From: Sulfuriferula multivorans
GTDB taxonomy: Bacteria; Pseudomonadota; Gammaproteobacteria; Burkholderiales; Thiobacillaceae
Direction of reading: 5' to 3'
Assembly: GCA_010365175.1 (NCBI GenBank)
Contig: JAAFGW010000118.1
Location: 1-8,391, forward strand
Length of the DNA: 8,391 nt
Shown: positions 1-6,343 of the stretch, piece by piece
How positions within the stretch are numbered: the stretch's first letter is position 1
How the letters are laid out: every line of letters starts with the position of its first letter
Notes under the pieces: generated by a model
Told to the model about the DNA's origin: nothing
Database searches by the model: none
Seen by the model: only the letters and a program-made list of their open reading frames with translations
Made by a program: the position numbers and the translations under genes

Positions 1-564
1 AACTGGATCGATCACGGCGCGCCGATGGACCTACTGCACTCGACCATCTTCTTCGACTTCCGCCCGCTCTACGGCGCAGAGCATCTGGGCACTGCGCTGC
101 GCAAATGGCTACAACAGGCCGCGCCCAAGAACACCCGCTTCCTGCACCAGCTCGCCGTCAACGCACTGCGCAACCGCCCACCGCTTGGCATGGTGCGCGA
201 CTTTGTCACCGGCGAAGATCACACCGTCGACCTCAAGATGAACGGCATCACGCCCTTTGTCGATGCCGCGCGCATTTTCAGCCTTGCGGTGGGGGGCGCG
301 CAAACCAACACCGTCGAGCGCCTGCGCGAAATCGCCGCGCCGCTGCACATCCAGGAGCGCGATATCGATGCCTACTGCGATGCGTTCCTGTTCATCCAGT
401 TGCTGCGGCTGCGGCTGCATCACGAGCAAAACGAACAGGGCAAACCGCTGACCAACCGGGTCGACCCGGATACGCTCAACACGCTGGACCGCCGAATATT
501 GAAGGAAGTCTTCCGCCAGGCGCGCAAGCTGCAAACCAAACTGGGCCTGGACTACCAGGTATGA
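1..564 (+). CDS. DUF294-family putative nucleotidyltransferase/CBS protein, C-terminal part
   Basis: The reading frame is open from the first base and ends in TGA at 562-564, so the 5' end lies outside the window; the visible 187 residues are the C-terminal part. They include FDFRPLYGA, a helical region with VDLKMNGITPFVDAARI, and a closing helix ending in KLGLDY. This pattern matches the DUF294 C-terminal, putative nucleotidyltransferase substrate-binding domain. Known full-length relatives are roughly 600 residues, with a cyclic-nucleotide-binding domain, paired CBS domains and a DUF294 nucleotidyltransferase domain upstream; none of these can be seen here. They are thought to be cytoplasmic regulators, but the substrate is unknown. 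The stop overlaps the next start (ATGA), so translation is probably coupled with the exonuclease. A link to the symporter operon further right is inferred from typical gene neighbourhoods. The family call is firm; the function is not. Confidence 0.88.
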   Translation, partial: NWIDHGAPMDLLHSTIFFDFRPLYGAEHLGTALRKWLQQAAPKNTRFLHQLAVNALRNRPPLGMVRDFVTGEDHTVDLKMNGITPFVDAARIFSLAVGGAQTNTVERLREIAAPLHIQERDIDAYCDAFLFIQLLRLRLHHEQNEQGKPLTNRVDPDTLNTLDRRILKEVFRQARKLQTKLGLDYQV

Positions 565-1265
565 GCTGGCTGGAAAGGCTCTTCCCGAAGAAACCCGAGC
601 TCACGCCGCAGCAGGCTGAACGGCTGGCAGCCTGGCAGGCGCTGCCAGTGCCGCGACAGGATCAACCCTTCAGCTCAAGCCGCTACGTGGTGGTAGACGT
701 GGAAACCAGCGGCCTTAACACCGCCAAAGACCACCTCATCGCCATTGGTGCCGTTGCCGTCACCCACGGCCGCATCCGATTGAACGACAGCCTCGAAATC
801 GTGCTGCAACAAACCGAGGCCAGCGAAACAGACAACATCCTGATCCATGGTATCGGCGGTACCGTCCAGCGTGAAGGCGTGCCGCCGGCGGATGCCTTGC
901 TCACGTTTCTCGAATACCTCGGCAAAGACCCGCTCATCGCCTTCCACGTCGCATTCGACCAGGCCATGATCAACCGCGCGTTGAAACAGTTTCTGGGACT
1001 CAAGTTCGAACATGCCTGGGCCGACCTGGCCTATGTCGCCCCCGCCTTGCATCCGCGCATTGCACGACACACGTGTACGTTGGATGGCTGGATGGGACTA
1101 TTCGGGATCAGCACCTACGCGCGGCATAACGCGTTGGCGGATGCTTTGTCGACTGCCGAATTATTACTGGCACTCCGGCCCAATCTGGAAACTCTCAACA
1201 TGACGACCTTGCGTGACTTGAAAACGCTCGAACAGGAACGGCGACGGCAGATCCAGCCCGGTTAA
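561..1265 (+). CDS. DnaQ-like DEDDh 3'-5' exonuclease
   Basis: A 234-residue protein whose ATG at 561 overlaps the stop of the DUF294 gene. The frame is open further upstream, but that part only runs antiphase through the DUF294 gene, so 561 is the right start. The fold is the RNase H-like exonuclease domain. Exo I is VVVDVETSGLN with D46 and E48, Exo II is LIAFHVAFDQAMI with D133, and Exo III is YARHNALADA with H189 and D194. All five DEDDh residues are therefore present and the enzyme should be an active metal-dependent 3'-5' exonuclease, like the proofreading subunit of DNA polymerase III. It lacks obvious polymerase-binding or helicase parts, so it is probably a stand-alone nuclease of this neighbourhood rather than the replicative DnaQ. 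Its true substrate is unknown. A truncated paralogue lies at 2069-2371. Confidence 0.93.
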   Translation: MSWLERLFPKKPELTPQQAERLAAWQALPVPRQDQPFSSSRYVVVDVETSGLNTAKDHLIAIGAVAVTHGRIRLNDSLEIVLQQTEASETDNILIHGIGGTVQREGVPPADALLTFLEYLGKDPLIAFHVAFDQAMINRALKQFLGLKFEHAWADLAYVAPALHPRIARHTCTLDGWMGLFGISTYARHNALADALSTAELLLALRPNLETLNMTTLRDLKTLEQERRRQIQPG

Positions 1266-1281
1266 CCCCAAAGTCGATAAT

Positions 1282-1311
1282 TTGAATCATCAACCAAAAT
1301 GGTGCTATATA
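1282..1311 (+). promoter_or_regulatory. Possible sigma70 promoter for the HiPIP gene
   Basis: In the AT-rich gap after the exonuclease, TTGAAT (1282-1287) is followed after 18 bases by TATATA (1306-1311), preceded by TG at 1303-1304 as in an extended -10 element. This would give a leader of about 120 bases before the HiPIP start. No terminator was found between the exonuclease and this site, so read-through from the left is also possible. This is a consensus match only. Confidence 0.35.
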
Positions 1312-1437
1312 TTAGCAATGGCTTAATTTGCATTAGAGCTTAGGCCGTGTTTCAAGCGAGTCCGTTGCCTTGTCGGTACACACAATGCGATATGTGCCGT
1401 GTGGAAGTTCATCAACCGTATATAAAGGAAATCAGCA

Positions 1438-1731
1438 ATGAAAGAAAAACTTAGCCCTTCCCGCAGACAGTTCCTGAAAATGGGTAGCGCCGCAATCGTC
1501 ATGATTCCCGCGGTAGCCGTGTCCGGAAATGTGATGGCTGCCACCAATTCCCAAATGCGCACTGCAATGAAGTATCAAGACAAGCCCAATGGAGAGAAGA
1601 AGTGCGCAACCTGCATACAGTTTGTGCCGGGCAAGACTGCGAGTAGTGCCGGCGGTTGCAAAATATTCCCTGGAGACACCGAGATTTCCCCTCATGGCTA
1701 TTGTGTTGCCTGGGCCGCCAAACCGAAATAA
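1438..1731 (+). CDS. High-potential iron-sulfur protein (HiPIP), Tat-exported
   Basis: A 97-residue precursor. The N-terminus has the twin-arginine motif SRRQFLKM (R9, R10), then a hydrophobic stretch and a likely cleavage site after VMA (residue 34), leaving a mature protein of about 63 residues. The mature part has four cysteines, C56, C59, C74 and C89, in the CxxC-x14-C-x14-C spacing of HiPIPs, plus Y46 where the family keeps a conserved tyrosine near the cluster. HiPIPs carry one [4Fe-4S] cluster cycling between 2+ and 3+ and act as soluble periplasmic electron carriers, for example from a bc1 complex to a reaction centre, oxidase or reductase. The ATG is preceded by AAAGGAA at 1424-1430, a good ribosome binding site. 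Export in folded form by Tat fits cluster insertion in the cytoplasm. The redox partner cannot be told from this window, since no oxidase or reductase gene is adjacent. Confidence 0.93.
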   Translation: MKEKLSPSRRQFLKMGSAAIVMIPAVAVSGNVMAATNSQMRTAMKYQDKPNGEKKCATCIQFVPGKTASSAGGCKIFPGDTEISPHGYCVAWAAKPK

Positions 1732-1796
1732 CCGGCCATCCACGCATCTTGTTTGACGGCGGCACCGAGATTGTTCAGATTTGTCTAAGTCCGCAC

Positions 1797-1827
1797 GCCC
1801 CCTCTGCCGCCAACGGGCATAGGGGGC
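1797..1827 (+). other. Stem-loop downstream of the HiPIP gene
   Basis: Bases 1797-1808 pair with 1816-1827 in 11 of 12 positions (GCCCCCT against AGGGGGC at the base), with a 7-base loop. No T-run follows, so it is not a standard Rho-independent terminator. It could stabilise the 3' end of the HiPIP message or help termination. Apart from this hairpin, nothing else was recognised between 1732 and 1930. Confidence 0.5.
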
Positions 1828-1934
1828 ACACAAACAAACTCCAAGATCAGTCTGAGGCCTATTGAAGGGACGTTTCTGCATCGCGTTCCGGATCATCCAG
1901 ATCGACACAGGGCTTGTAGCTGCTCCCTAAATAA

Positions 1935-1964
1935 AAAAGCCCCTCACCAAAGCGAGGGGCTTTT
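1935..1964. terminator. Bidirectional Rho-independent terminator
   Basis: GCCCCTC (1939-1945) pairs with GAGGGGC (1954-1960) around an 8-base loop, with A-rich sequence on the left and TTTT on the right, so it can work in both directions. On the plus strand it would end HiPIP transcription. On the minus strand it sits 17 bases beyond the stop of the symporter relic, close to where the intact symporter has its own terminator. It is therefore probably an inherited part of that lost gene. Confidence 0.85.
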
Positions 1965-1981
1965 CCCTATGGAACGACAGA

Positions 1982-2064
1982 TCAATGCGCCTGGGCAGCC
2001 CCGCGCCGCGTGGGTAGCGAATGTCTTCCACCAGATGCTGGATGTGATCCGGGCACGGTGCAGT
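1982..2064 (-). pseudogene. Remnant 3' end of a second VC_2705-type symporter gene
   Basis: On the minus strand this segment encodes TAPCPDHIQHLVEDIRYPRG, identical to the tail of the intact symporter at 4079-5893. Aligned by eye, the DNA differs at about nine positions plus one gap over 84 bases. The gap, near the end, shifts the frame so that the original terminal AQAH and stop are no longer read in phase. Everything upstream of the tail is missing: homology stops at about 2064, where exonuclease sequence begins. It cannot make a transporter. It is best read as the end of a second symporter gene, still followed by its terminator. Confidence 0.85.
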
Positions 2065-2068
2065 CATC

Positions 2069-2371
2069 GCCATGATCAACCGCGCCTTGAAAACCTTTCT
2101 GGGGATCAAGCTCGAACAGGCCTGGGCTGATCTGGCCTATATCGCACCCGCATTGCATCTGCGGATCGCTCGCCGCACGCGCGCACTCGATGACTGGATG
2201 AAAGTATTCGGAATCAGCAACTATGCCCGACATAACGCCCTGGCCGATGCGCTGGCTACAGCTGAATTGTTTCTGGTATTGCAGCCGCTTCTGGCGTCCC
2301 ATGGGGCGATAAACTTTCGTGACGCAACGTCCTTGGAGCGAGCCTGGAAAAGACAGAGCCAACCCGTTTAA
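2069..2371 (+). pseudogene. Truncated second copy of the DnaQ-like exonuclease (C-terminal 99 residues)
   Basis: From ATG 2072 to the stop at 2371 the frame encodes 99 residues that align without gaps to residues 136-234 of the intact exonuclease at 561-1265; about 64 of 99 are identical. Exo III (YARHNALADA) is kept, but Exo I and Exo II, with the catalytic D, E and D, are absent, so the product cannot be an exonuclease. The frame is closed by TGA at 2045-2047, there is no credible ribosome binding site before ATG 2072, and upstream DNA is symporter sequence on the other strand. The ungapped match and intact frame suggest the parent gene was functional for a long time and was truncated fairly recently. 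A small expressed protein is possible but unlikely. Confidence 0.82.
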
Positions 2372-2407
2372 TCCGGTGTCATATCCCCTATTGCTTGTTT
2401 CAATACC

Positions 2408-2476
2408 GCTTAACGCCAAAATCAGCGGCAAACGTTGGCAAATCCGCTACCTTTGGCTGCTTACACCGCGTTAAGT
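2408..2476. repeat. attC-like inverted repeat (integron recombination-site candidate)
   Basis: The ends are GCTTAAC (2408-2414) and GTTAAGT (2470-2476), which fit the attC core patterns RYYYAAC and GTTRRRY and pair with each other, extended by GC (2415-2416) with GC (2468-2469). Inside, CAGC (2423-2426) can pair with GCTG (2456-2459) and CAAA (2429-2432) with TTTG (2452-2455), leaving two unpaired G's. This resembles an attC inner stem with extrahelical bases, set off by unpaired spacers of about 6 and 8 bases. An alternative fold pairs GCCAAA with TTTGGC and AGCGG with CCGCT. The length of 69 bases is within the attC range. No integrase or cassette array is in view, so it may be a lone or decayed site, or an unrelated structured sequence. 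Confidence 0.4.
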
Positions 2477-2501
2477 GACGGCAATTTCATTTGGGCTAGC
2501 A

Positions 2502-3773
2502 TTAACTGTCCTCCTGTTTTACGTAGCGGAGCAGTATCGGACGCCCGAACACGGCGATGAGCACCAGTATTCCGAGAAAAAAGAGCGCCCACGGGTCGGT
2601 TCGAATCATTTGAACGACAAGGGCAACTGAAGCGGCGGCCCCGGCCAGCGCACCCCATCCTGTCACGATACGCGCGCCTGCGCCTTGGCGAAAAGCCAGC
2701 CCGCACACCACGGTAAACGTGAACAGGAATGTCAGACTGGCGGCCTCAACAAGAGTAGTAAGCGTTCCCACAGCAGCCAGTACCGCTGCCGCCGCACCGA
2801 GCCAAATCACCGCCCGGTCGGGTATGCCGGCTCCATTTTTGTGATCCAGTGCGGCGGGTAACTCCCCCTCCTTGGCCACCTTGCTTGCGAGACGCGCCGT
2901 GGCAAAAAGCGTCGCATTGATGGCCGACCCGGTGGAAAAGGCTGCCGCAATCGAGACGACGACGAGACCCACGATCCCGAACGCCTGCTGTCCAGCAATA
3001 GCCAGCGCGACCTCTTTGTGCCGCACGACCTGATCGGCTCCGATCAGCATGCCCGTTCCAAGGGCAACAACGATATATACGATGGTCACAATGGCGATCG
3101 CCGACAACACGGCCCAAGGCAATGTCTTCTTTGGAGCCTCAATGTCCTCGTAGTCATAGGTCAGTAGCTGAAATCCCTCATAGGCCATGAACACGGACGC
3201 CGCGCCGAACAGCGCTGCGCCGGCCCCTGTGTCCGGAACACCTTGTGAGAGCATCGGCAGATCCCACTGTGCAAGCCCCCAGCCAGCCAGCCCTAAAAGC
3301 ACGACCAGCTTGAACCACACGAGTATTACCTCGATAGTGCCAGCCTCCCCGACTCCTCTCAGGTTCAGCCCGATAAACAAAACCACGATTGCAATACCGG
3401 CAAAACGCGGAAACCAGGGCCCGAGGCCCACAACATTCCCGAGGTACTGTCCGAAGGTGAACGCATAGACCGCATTGGTGAGCACGTATCCAACGATGAG
3501 TACCCACGCGAGGCTTCCGGCAAATTGAGGGGCATTGATCTTTCGGAGATATGTGAACGCCCCGCCCCCTTCGTCGTAATGCGCCGCCAGTTTCACGTAG
3601 CTATATCCTGCCGCCAGCGCAACGAGTCCGGCCAATGCGAAGCTGAGCCATGCCCATGCACCCGCGATTCCAACAACCACACCGAGTGTCGAGAAGATGC
3701 CGCCGCCGATCATGCCGCCAACGGCCATCGACCATGTCGCGTTGAAGCCGAGCTTTGACTTGGGTGAATTCAT
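2502..3773 (-). CDS. APC-superfamily amino acid permease
   Basis: A 423-residue, strongly hydrophobic protein with about twelve predicted membrane helices. The first helix holds GGMIGGGIF (residues 19-27), the glycine-rich unwound segment that binds the substrate amino and carboxyl groups in APC transporters. Further marks are FMAYEGFQLLTYDYEDIE in the middle and FSTGSAINATLFATARLAS before a KEGELP loop, both typical of the family. It should sit in the inner membrane and move an amino acid or related amine; the substrate cannot be told. The frame is open for 30 more codons upstream (to an ATG at 3863), but that part is polar and unlike family N-termini, so the ATG at 3773 before NSPKSKLGF is preferred although its ribosome binding site is weak. 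It is transcribed like the symporter operon but separated from it by about 300 bases and a terminator, so it is probably a separate unit. No clear terminator lies downstream. Confidence 0.9.
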   Translation of the reverse strand: MNSPKSKLGFNATWSMAVGGMIGGGIFSTLGVVVGIAGAWAWLSFALAGLVALAAGYSYVKLAAHYDEGGGAFTYLRKINAPQFAGSLAWVLIVGYVLTNAVYAFTFGQYLGNVVGLGPWFPRFAGIAIVVLFIGLNLRGVGEAGTIEVILVWFKLVVLLGLAGWGLAQWDLPMLSQGVPDTGAGAALFGAASVFMAYEGFQLLTYDYEDIEAPKKTLPWAVLSAIAIVTIVYIVVALGTGMLIGADQVVRHKEVALAIAGQQAFGIVGLVVVSIAAAFSTGSAINATLFATARLASKVAKEGELPAALDHKNGAGIPDRAVIWLGAAAAVLAAVGTLTTLVEAASLTFLFTFTVVCGLAFRQGAGARIVTGWGALAGAAASVALVVQMIRTDPWALFFLGILVLIAVFGRPILLRYVKQEDS

Positions 3774-3868
3774 GTTGACTCGCGTCCAGTTAGTCCGGCA
3801 TGGTTTATCCGTTGTTTTAAAAACATGGGGCCGGGCATTTCTTATTAGAAAGACAATGACCATTTAAA

Positions 3869-3898
3869 CTTATACGATTCATTGTTTTCTGCTTTCAT
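3869..3898 (-). promoter_or_regulatory. Possible promoter for the APC permease
   Basis: Read on the minus strand, ATGAAA (3898-3893) is followed after 18 bases by TATAAG (3874-3869), a fair -35/-10 pair. Transcription would start near 3862, giving a leader of about 90 bases before ATG 3773 and making the longer start at 3863 unlikely to be translated. Nothing else was recognised between 3899 and 4028. Confidence 0.3.
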
Positions 3899-4028
3899 TC
3901 TTGGTCCGGTTACGGCAAGCCGAAAAAAGTGATTGCCTTTAAACCGACTATGCTCCGGCCGATACCGTTTTGATAATCTAGCCCGACTTGAAGCTCGCTT
4001 AATTTTCCTCGGCGACCGAAGTCATGCC

Positions 4029-4057
4029 AAAAAAAGACCCCCACCGAAGCGGGGGTC
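4029..4057 (-). terminator. Rho-independent terminator of the symporter operon
   Basis: On the minus strand GACCCCC (4057-4051) and GGGGGTC (4042-4036) form a 7-bp stem with an 8-base loop, followed by a run of seven U's (4035-4029). It lies about 20 bases beyond the symporter stop and ends that operon. Confidence 0.9.
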
Positions 4058-4078
4058 GATCGTTTCACTACTACCGAA

Positions 4079-5893
4079 TCAATGCGCCTGGGCAGTACCC
4101 GCACCCCTTGGGTAGCGGATGTCCTCCACCAGATGCTGGATATGATCCGGACACGGTGCGGTGAACTTGCCCACGATATAGGCCACCGATACGTTGAGGA
4201 GCGCACCGACGACACCGATGCCTTCAGGCGAGATGCCGAACAGCCAGTTAGCCGCTTCGTTCTTGGCCATTGGCTCGATGAAAATCCCCTTGAAGTAGAC
4301 GATGTAGGCCATGGTGAAGAGGAGGCCGGTTAGCATGCCTGCGATGGCGCCTTCCTTGTTCATCTTCTTGTTGAAGATGCCCATCACGATGGTGGGGAAG
4401 AGAGAGGCGCACGCCAGGCCGAAGGCAAAGGCGACCACCTCCGCCACGAAGCCGGGCGGGTTATACCCCAGGTAGCCGGCCACGACGACCGCCACCGCAG
4501 CGGCGATGCGGCCTGCCAACAATTCGCCCTTCTCGGAAATATTCTTGGCGAAGATGCCCTTGAGCAGGTCATGCGAGATCGACGAGGAGATCACCAGCAG
4601 CAGGCCTGCAGCGGTGGACAGTGCAGCTGCGATACCGCCGGCTGCAATCAGCGCGATCACCCAATCCGGCAATCCGGCGATTTCGGGATTGGCCAGCACC
4701 ATGATGTCGCGGTCGACCTTGCCGTCGAAACTGCCATCCTTGGCTTTGGAACCCAGTTCATTACCCTTCCAGCCCGCGGCGTCGGCCTTGGCCAAGAAAG
4801 CCTCATCCTTGCTCTTTTCGTTGTAGTACTGGATGCGACCATCGCCGTTCTTGTCTTCCCAAGCAATCAGACCAGTGGCTTCCCAACGCTTCATCCAGCC
4901 TGGACGCGATTCGCCTTCGAGGCTGGCCTCGGGTGCGAAGACATCGCCGCCGGTAGCCAGCGCGCTGTTGACGGTGGTGTGGAGGTTGTAACGGGCCATC
5001 GCGCCAACGGCAGGCGCCGTGGTGTAGAGCAGAGCGATAAACACCAGCGCCCAGCCGGCCGAGATGCGCGCATCGGACACTTTCGGCACCGTGAAGAAGC
5101 GCACGATCACGTGAGGCAGACCGGCGGTACCCGCCATCAACGCCAGGGTGATGGCAAACACATCGATCATGCTCTTGTCGCCTGAGGTGTACTTGGCAAA
5201 ACCCAGATCGGTGACGACACCGTCCAGCTTGGTCAAGAACCCAATATCGCCGATATTGCTACCCAACCCCAGTTGCGGGAGTGGATTGCCGGTGAGTTGC
5301 AGGGATATGAACACCGCTGGAATGGTATAGGCAAAGATCAGCACGCAATATTGCGCCACCTGGGTGTAGGTAATCCCTTTCATCCCGCCTAGCACTGCGT
5401 AGAAAAACACCAGCCCCATGCCGACGAGCAGGCCAGTCGTGATGTCCACCTCAAGGAAGCGTGAAAACACGATGCCGACGCCGCGCATCTGGCCCGCGAC
5501 ATAGGTAAACGAGATGAAGATCAGACAGATCACGGCCACGATCCGCGCTGCGTTGGAGTAATAACGGTCGCCGATGAACTCAGGCACGGTGAATTTGCCG
5601 AACTTGCGCAGGTAGGGCGCCAGCAACACCGCCAAGAGTACATATCCGCCGGTCCACCCCATCAGGTAAACCGATCCGCCATAGCCCAGAAAGGCAATGA
5701 GGCCCGCCATCGAGATAAACGATGCCGCCGACATCCAGTCTGCCGCGGTTGCCATGCCGTTGACCACCGGGTGCACACTGCCGCCCGCAATATAAAACTC
5801 CTTGGTGCTGCCTGCGCGCGCCCAGATGGCCACGCCGATGTAAAGGGCAAAAGACAGCCCCACAACGATGTACGTCAGTGTTTTTAGATCCAT
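4079..5893 (-). CDS. Sodium/solute symporter large subunit, VC_2705 subfamily (acetate permease-like)
   Basis: A 604-residue inner-membrane protein of the sodium:solute symporter (SSS) family. The N-terminal part has the SSS signature region: STKEFYIAGGSVHPVVNGMATAADWMSA fits the family's F-x-x-G-R-x helix 1 area, and GYGGSVYLMGWTGGY follows. The block DRYYSNAARIVAVICLIF and GGMKGITYTQVAQY are also typical. Between membrane helices there is a long polar insert, about residues 325-405, typical of the VC_2705 subfamily and absent from ActP proper; it carries two acidic loops, from D347 and from D386, that look like EF-hand calcium loops. The protein ends in a cytoplasmic-type tail with CPDHIQHLVEDIRYPRG. 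With the DUF4212 subunit 23 bases upstream it should import a small organic acid or similar solute with sodium; acetate is a guess from ActP kinship. GGGGAGAG before ATG 5893 is a good ribosome binding site. Confidence 0.93.
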   Translation of the reverse strand: MDLKTLTYIVVGLSFALYIGVAIWARAGSTKEFYIAGGSVHPVVNGMATAADWMSAASFISMAGLIAFLGYGGSVYLMGWTGGYVLLAVLLAPYLRKFGKFTVPEFIGDRYYSNAARIVAVICLIFISFTYVAGQMRGVGIVFSRFLEVDITTGLLVGMGLVFFYAVLGGMKGITYTQVAQYCVLIFAYTIPAVFISLQLTGNPLPQLGLGSNIGDIGFLTKLDGVVTDLGFAKYTSGDKSMIDVFAITLALMAGTAGLPHVIVRFFTVPKVSDARISAGWALVFIALLYTTAPAVGAMARYNLHTTVNSALATGGDVFAPEASLEGESRPGWMKRWEATGLIAWEDKNGDGRIQYYNEKSKDEAFLAKADAAGWKGNELGSKAKDGSFDGKVDRDIMVLANPEIAGLPDWVIALIAAGGIAAALSTAAGLLLVISSSISHDLLKGIFAKNISEKGELLAGRIAAAVAVVVAGYLGYNPPGFVAEVVAFAFGLACASLFPTIVMGIFNKKMNKEGAIAGMLTGLLFTMAYIVYFKGIFIEPMAKNEAANWLFGISPEGIGVVGALLNVSVAYIVGKFTAPCPDHIQHLVEDIRYPRGAGTAQAH

Positions 5894-5916
5894 GTTTTCT
5901 CTCCCCGGTCTACTGC

Positions 5917-6183
5917 TTAGTCTTCGTGGACGTCGTGTTCGCGGTCAATCTTGCCCATGCGCCACGCGTACCAGAAAATCAGGGCGACAAAGACATAGAT
6001 AGAACCCTGTTGGGCAAACCAGAAGCCCAGGGGATATCCGCCGAGGTGTATGCCATCGAGCACATCGCGAAACAGGATGCCGGCACCGAAAGAAACGATA
6101 AACCAGATAAAGAGGGTGATGAAAAGTAGCCGAAGCGTTGCACTCCAGTACGCCTTTGAATCAAAGTCTTGTGGCTTGGACAT
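5917..6183 (-). CDS. DUF4212 sodium/solute symporter small subunit
   Basis: An 88-residue protein with two membrane helices (about 17-38 and 54-74), linked by a short loop with HLGGYPLGFWFAQQGS, the conserved block of the DUF4212 family, and a charged C-terminus ending in HDVHED. Members almost always sit directly upstream of a VC_2705-type symporter, as here, and are regarded as its small subunit; the role is not worked out. The start at ATG 6183 is chosen because AGGAGGAG stands just upstream; a longer frame to 6282 would add 33 residues without family likeness. It is the first gene of the operon. Confidence 0.92.
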   Translation of the reverse strand: MSKPQDFDSKAYWSATLRLLFITLFIWFIVSFGAGILFRDVLDGIHLGGYPLGFWFAQQGSIYVFVALIFWYAWRMGKIDREHDVHED

Positions 6184-6204
6184 TGGTTGTTCTCCTCCTC
6201 TTGT

Positions 6205-6240
6205 GTTTATAAACAAGTCGAATAAACCCATAAATATATT
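6205..6240 (-). promoter_or_regulatory. AT-rich promoter/operator region of the symporter operon
   Basis: Upstream of the DUF4212 ribosome binding site is a perfect 10-bp palindrome, GTTTATAAAC (6205-6214), followed by a very AT-rich stretch to about 6249 with several TATA-type sequences that could serve as -10 elements on the minus strand. No -35 box is convincing, so the exact promoter is open. The palindrome could be an operator or part of a -10 element. Confidence 0.35.
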
Positions 6241-6273
6241 TTTATATTTAGCGACTCTACACCCGATTCTCTT

Positions 6274-6294
6274 TATCGTCATCCGCCGACGATA
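6274..6294. repeat. Perfect 7-bp inverted repeat between small membrane gene and symporter operon
   Basis: TATCGTC (6274-6280) and GACGATA (6288-6294) are separated by 7 bases. No T-run follows on either strand, so it is not a normal terminator. It lies about 90 bases upstream of the DUF4212 start and could be a regulator site for that operon. A weaker ACCCG/CGGGT pair (6313-6317, 6329-6333) lies next to it, just downstream of the small membrane gene. Confidence 0.35.
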
Positions 6295-6343
6295 CGGCAG
6301 CCCCGCTAAAGCACCCGTCTTCTATAAGCGGGTCTGGCCACAT

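Noticed and set aside
105..560. Upstream extension of the exonuclease frame, adding about 150 residues
   Set aside because: It overlaps the well-supported DUF294 frame and reads as low-complexity A/R/P-rich sequence, as expected of an out-of-phase shadow in GC-rich DNA.
3774..3863. Longer N-terminus of the APC permease, from ATG 3863
   Set aside because: The extra 30 residues are polar and unlike APC N-termini, and the likely promoter leaves almost no leader before that ATG.
4571..5185. 204-residue open frame on the plus strand
   Set aside because: It is antisense to the symporter gene, has no family likeness and is a by-product of codon bias.
6184..6282. Longer N-terminus of the DUF4212 protein
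   Set aside because: The strong AGGAGGAG site directly before ATG 6183 and the usual family length support the shorter protein.
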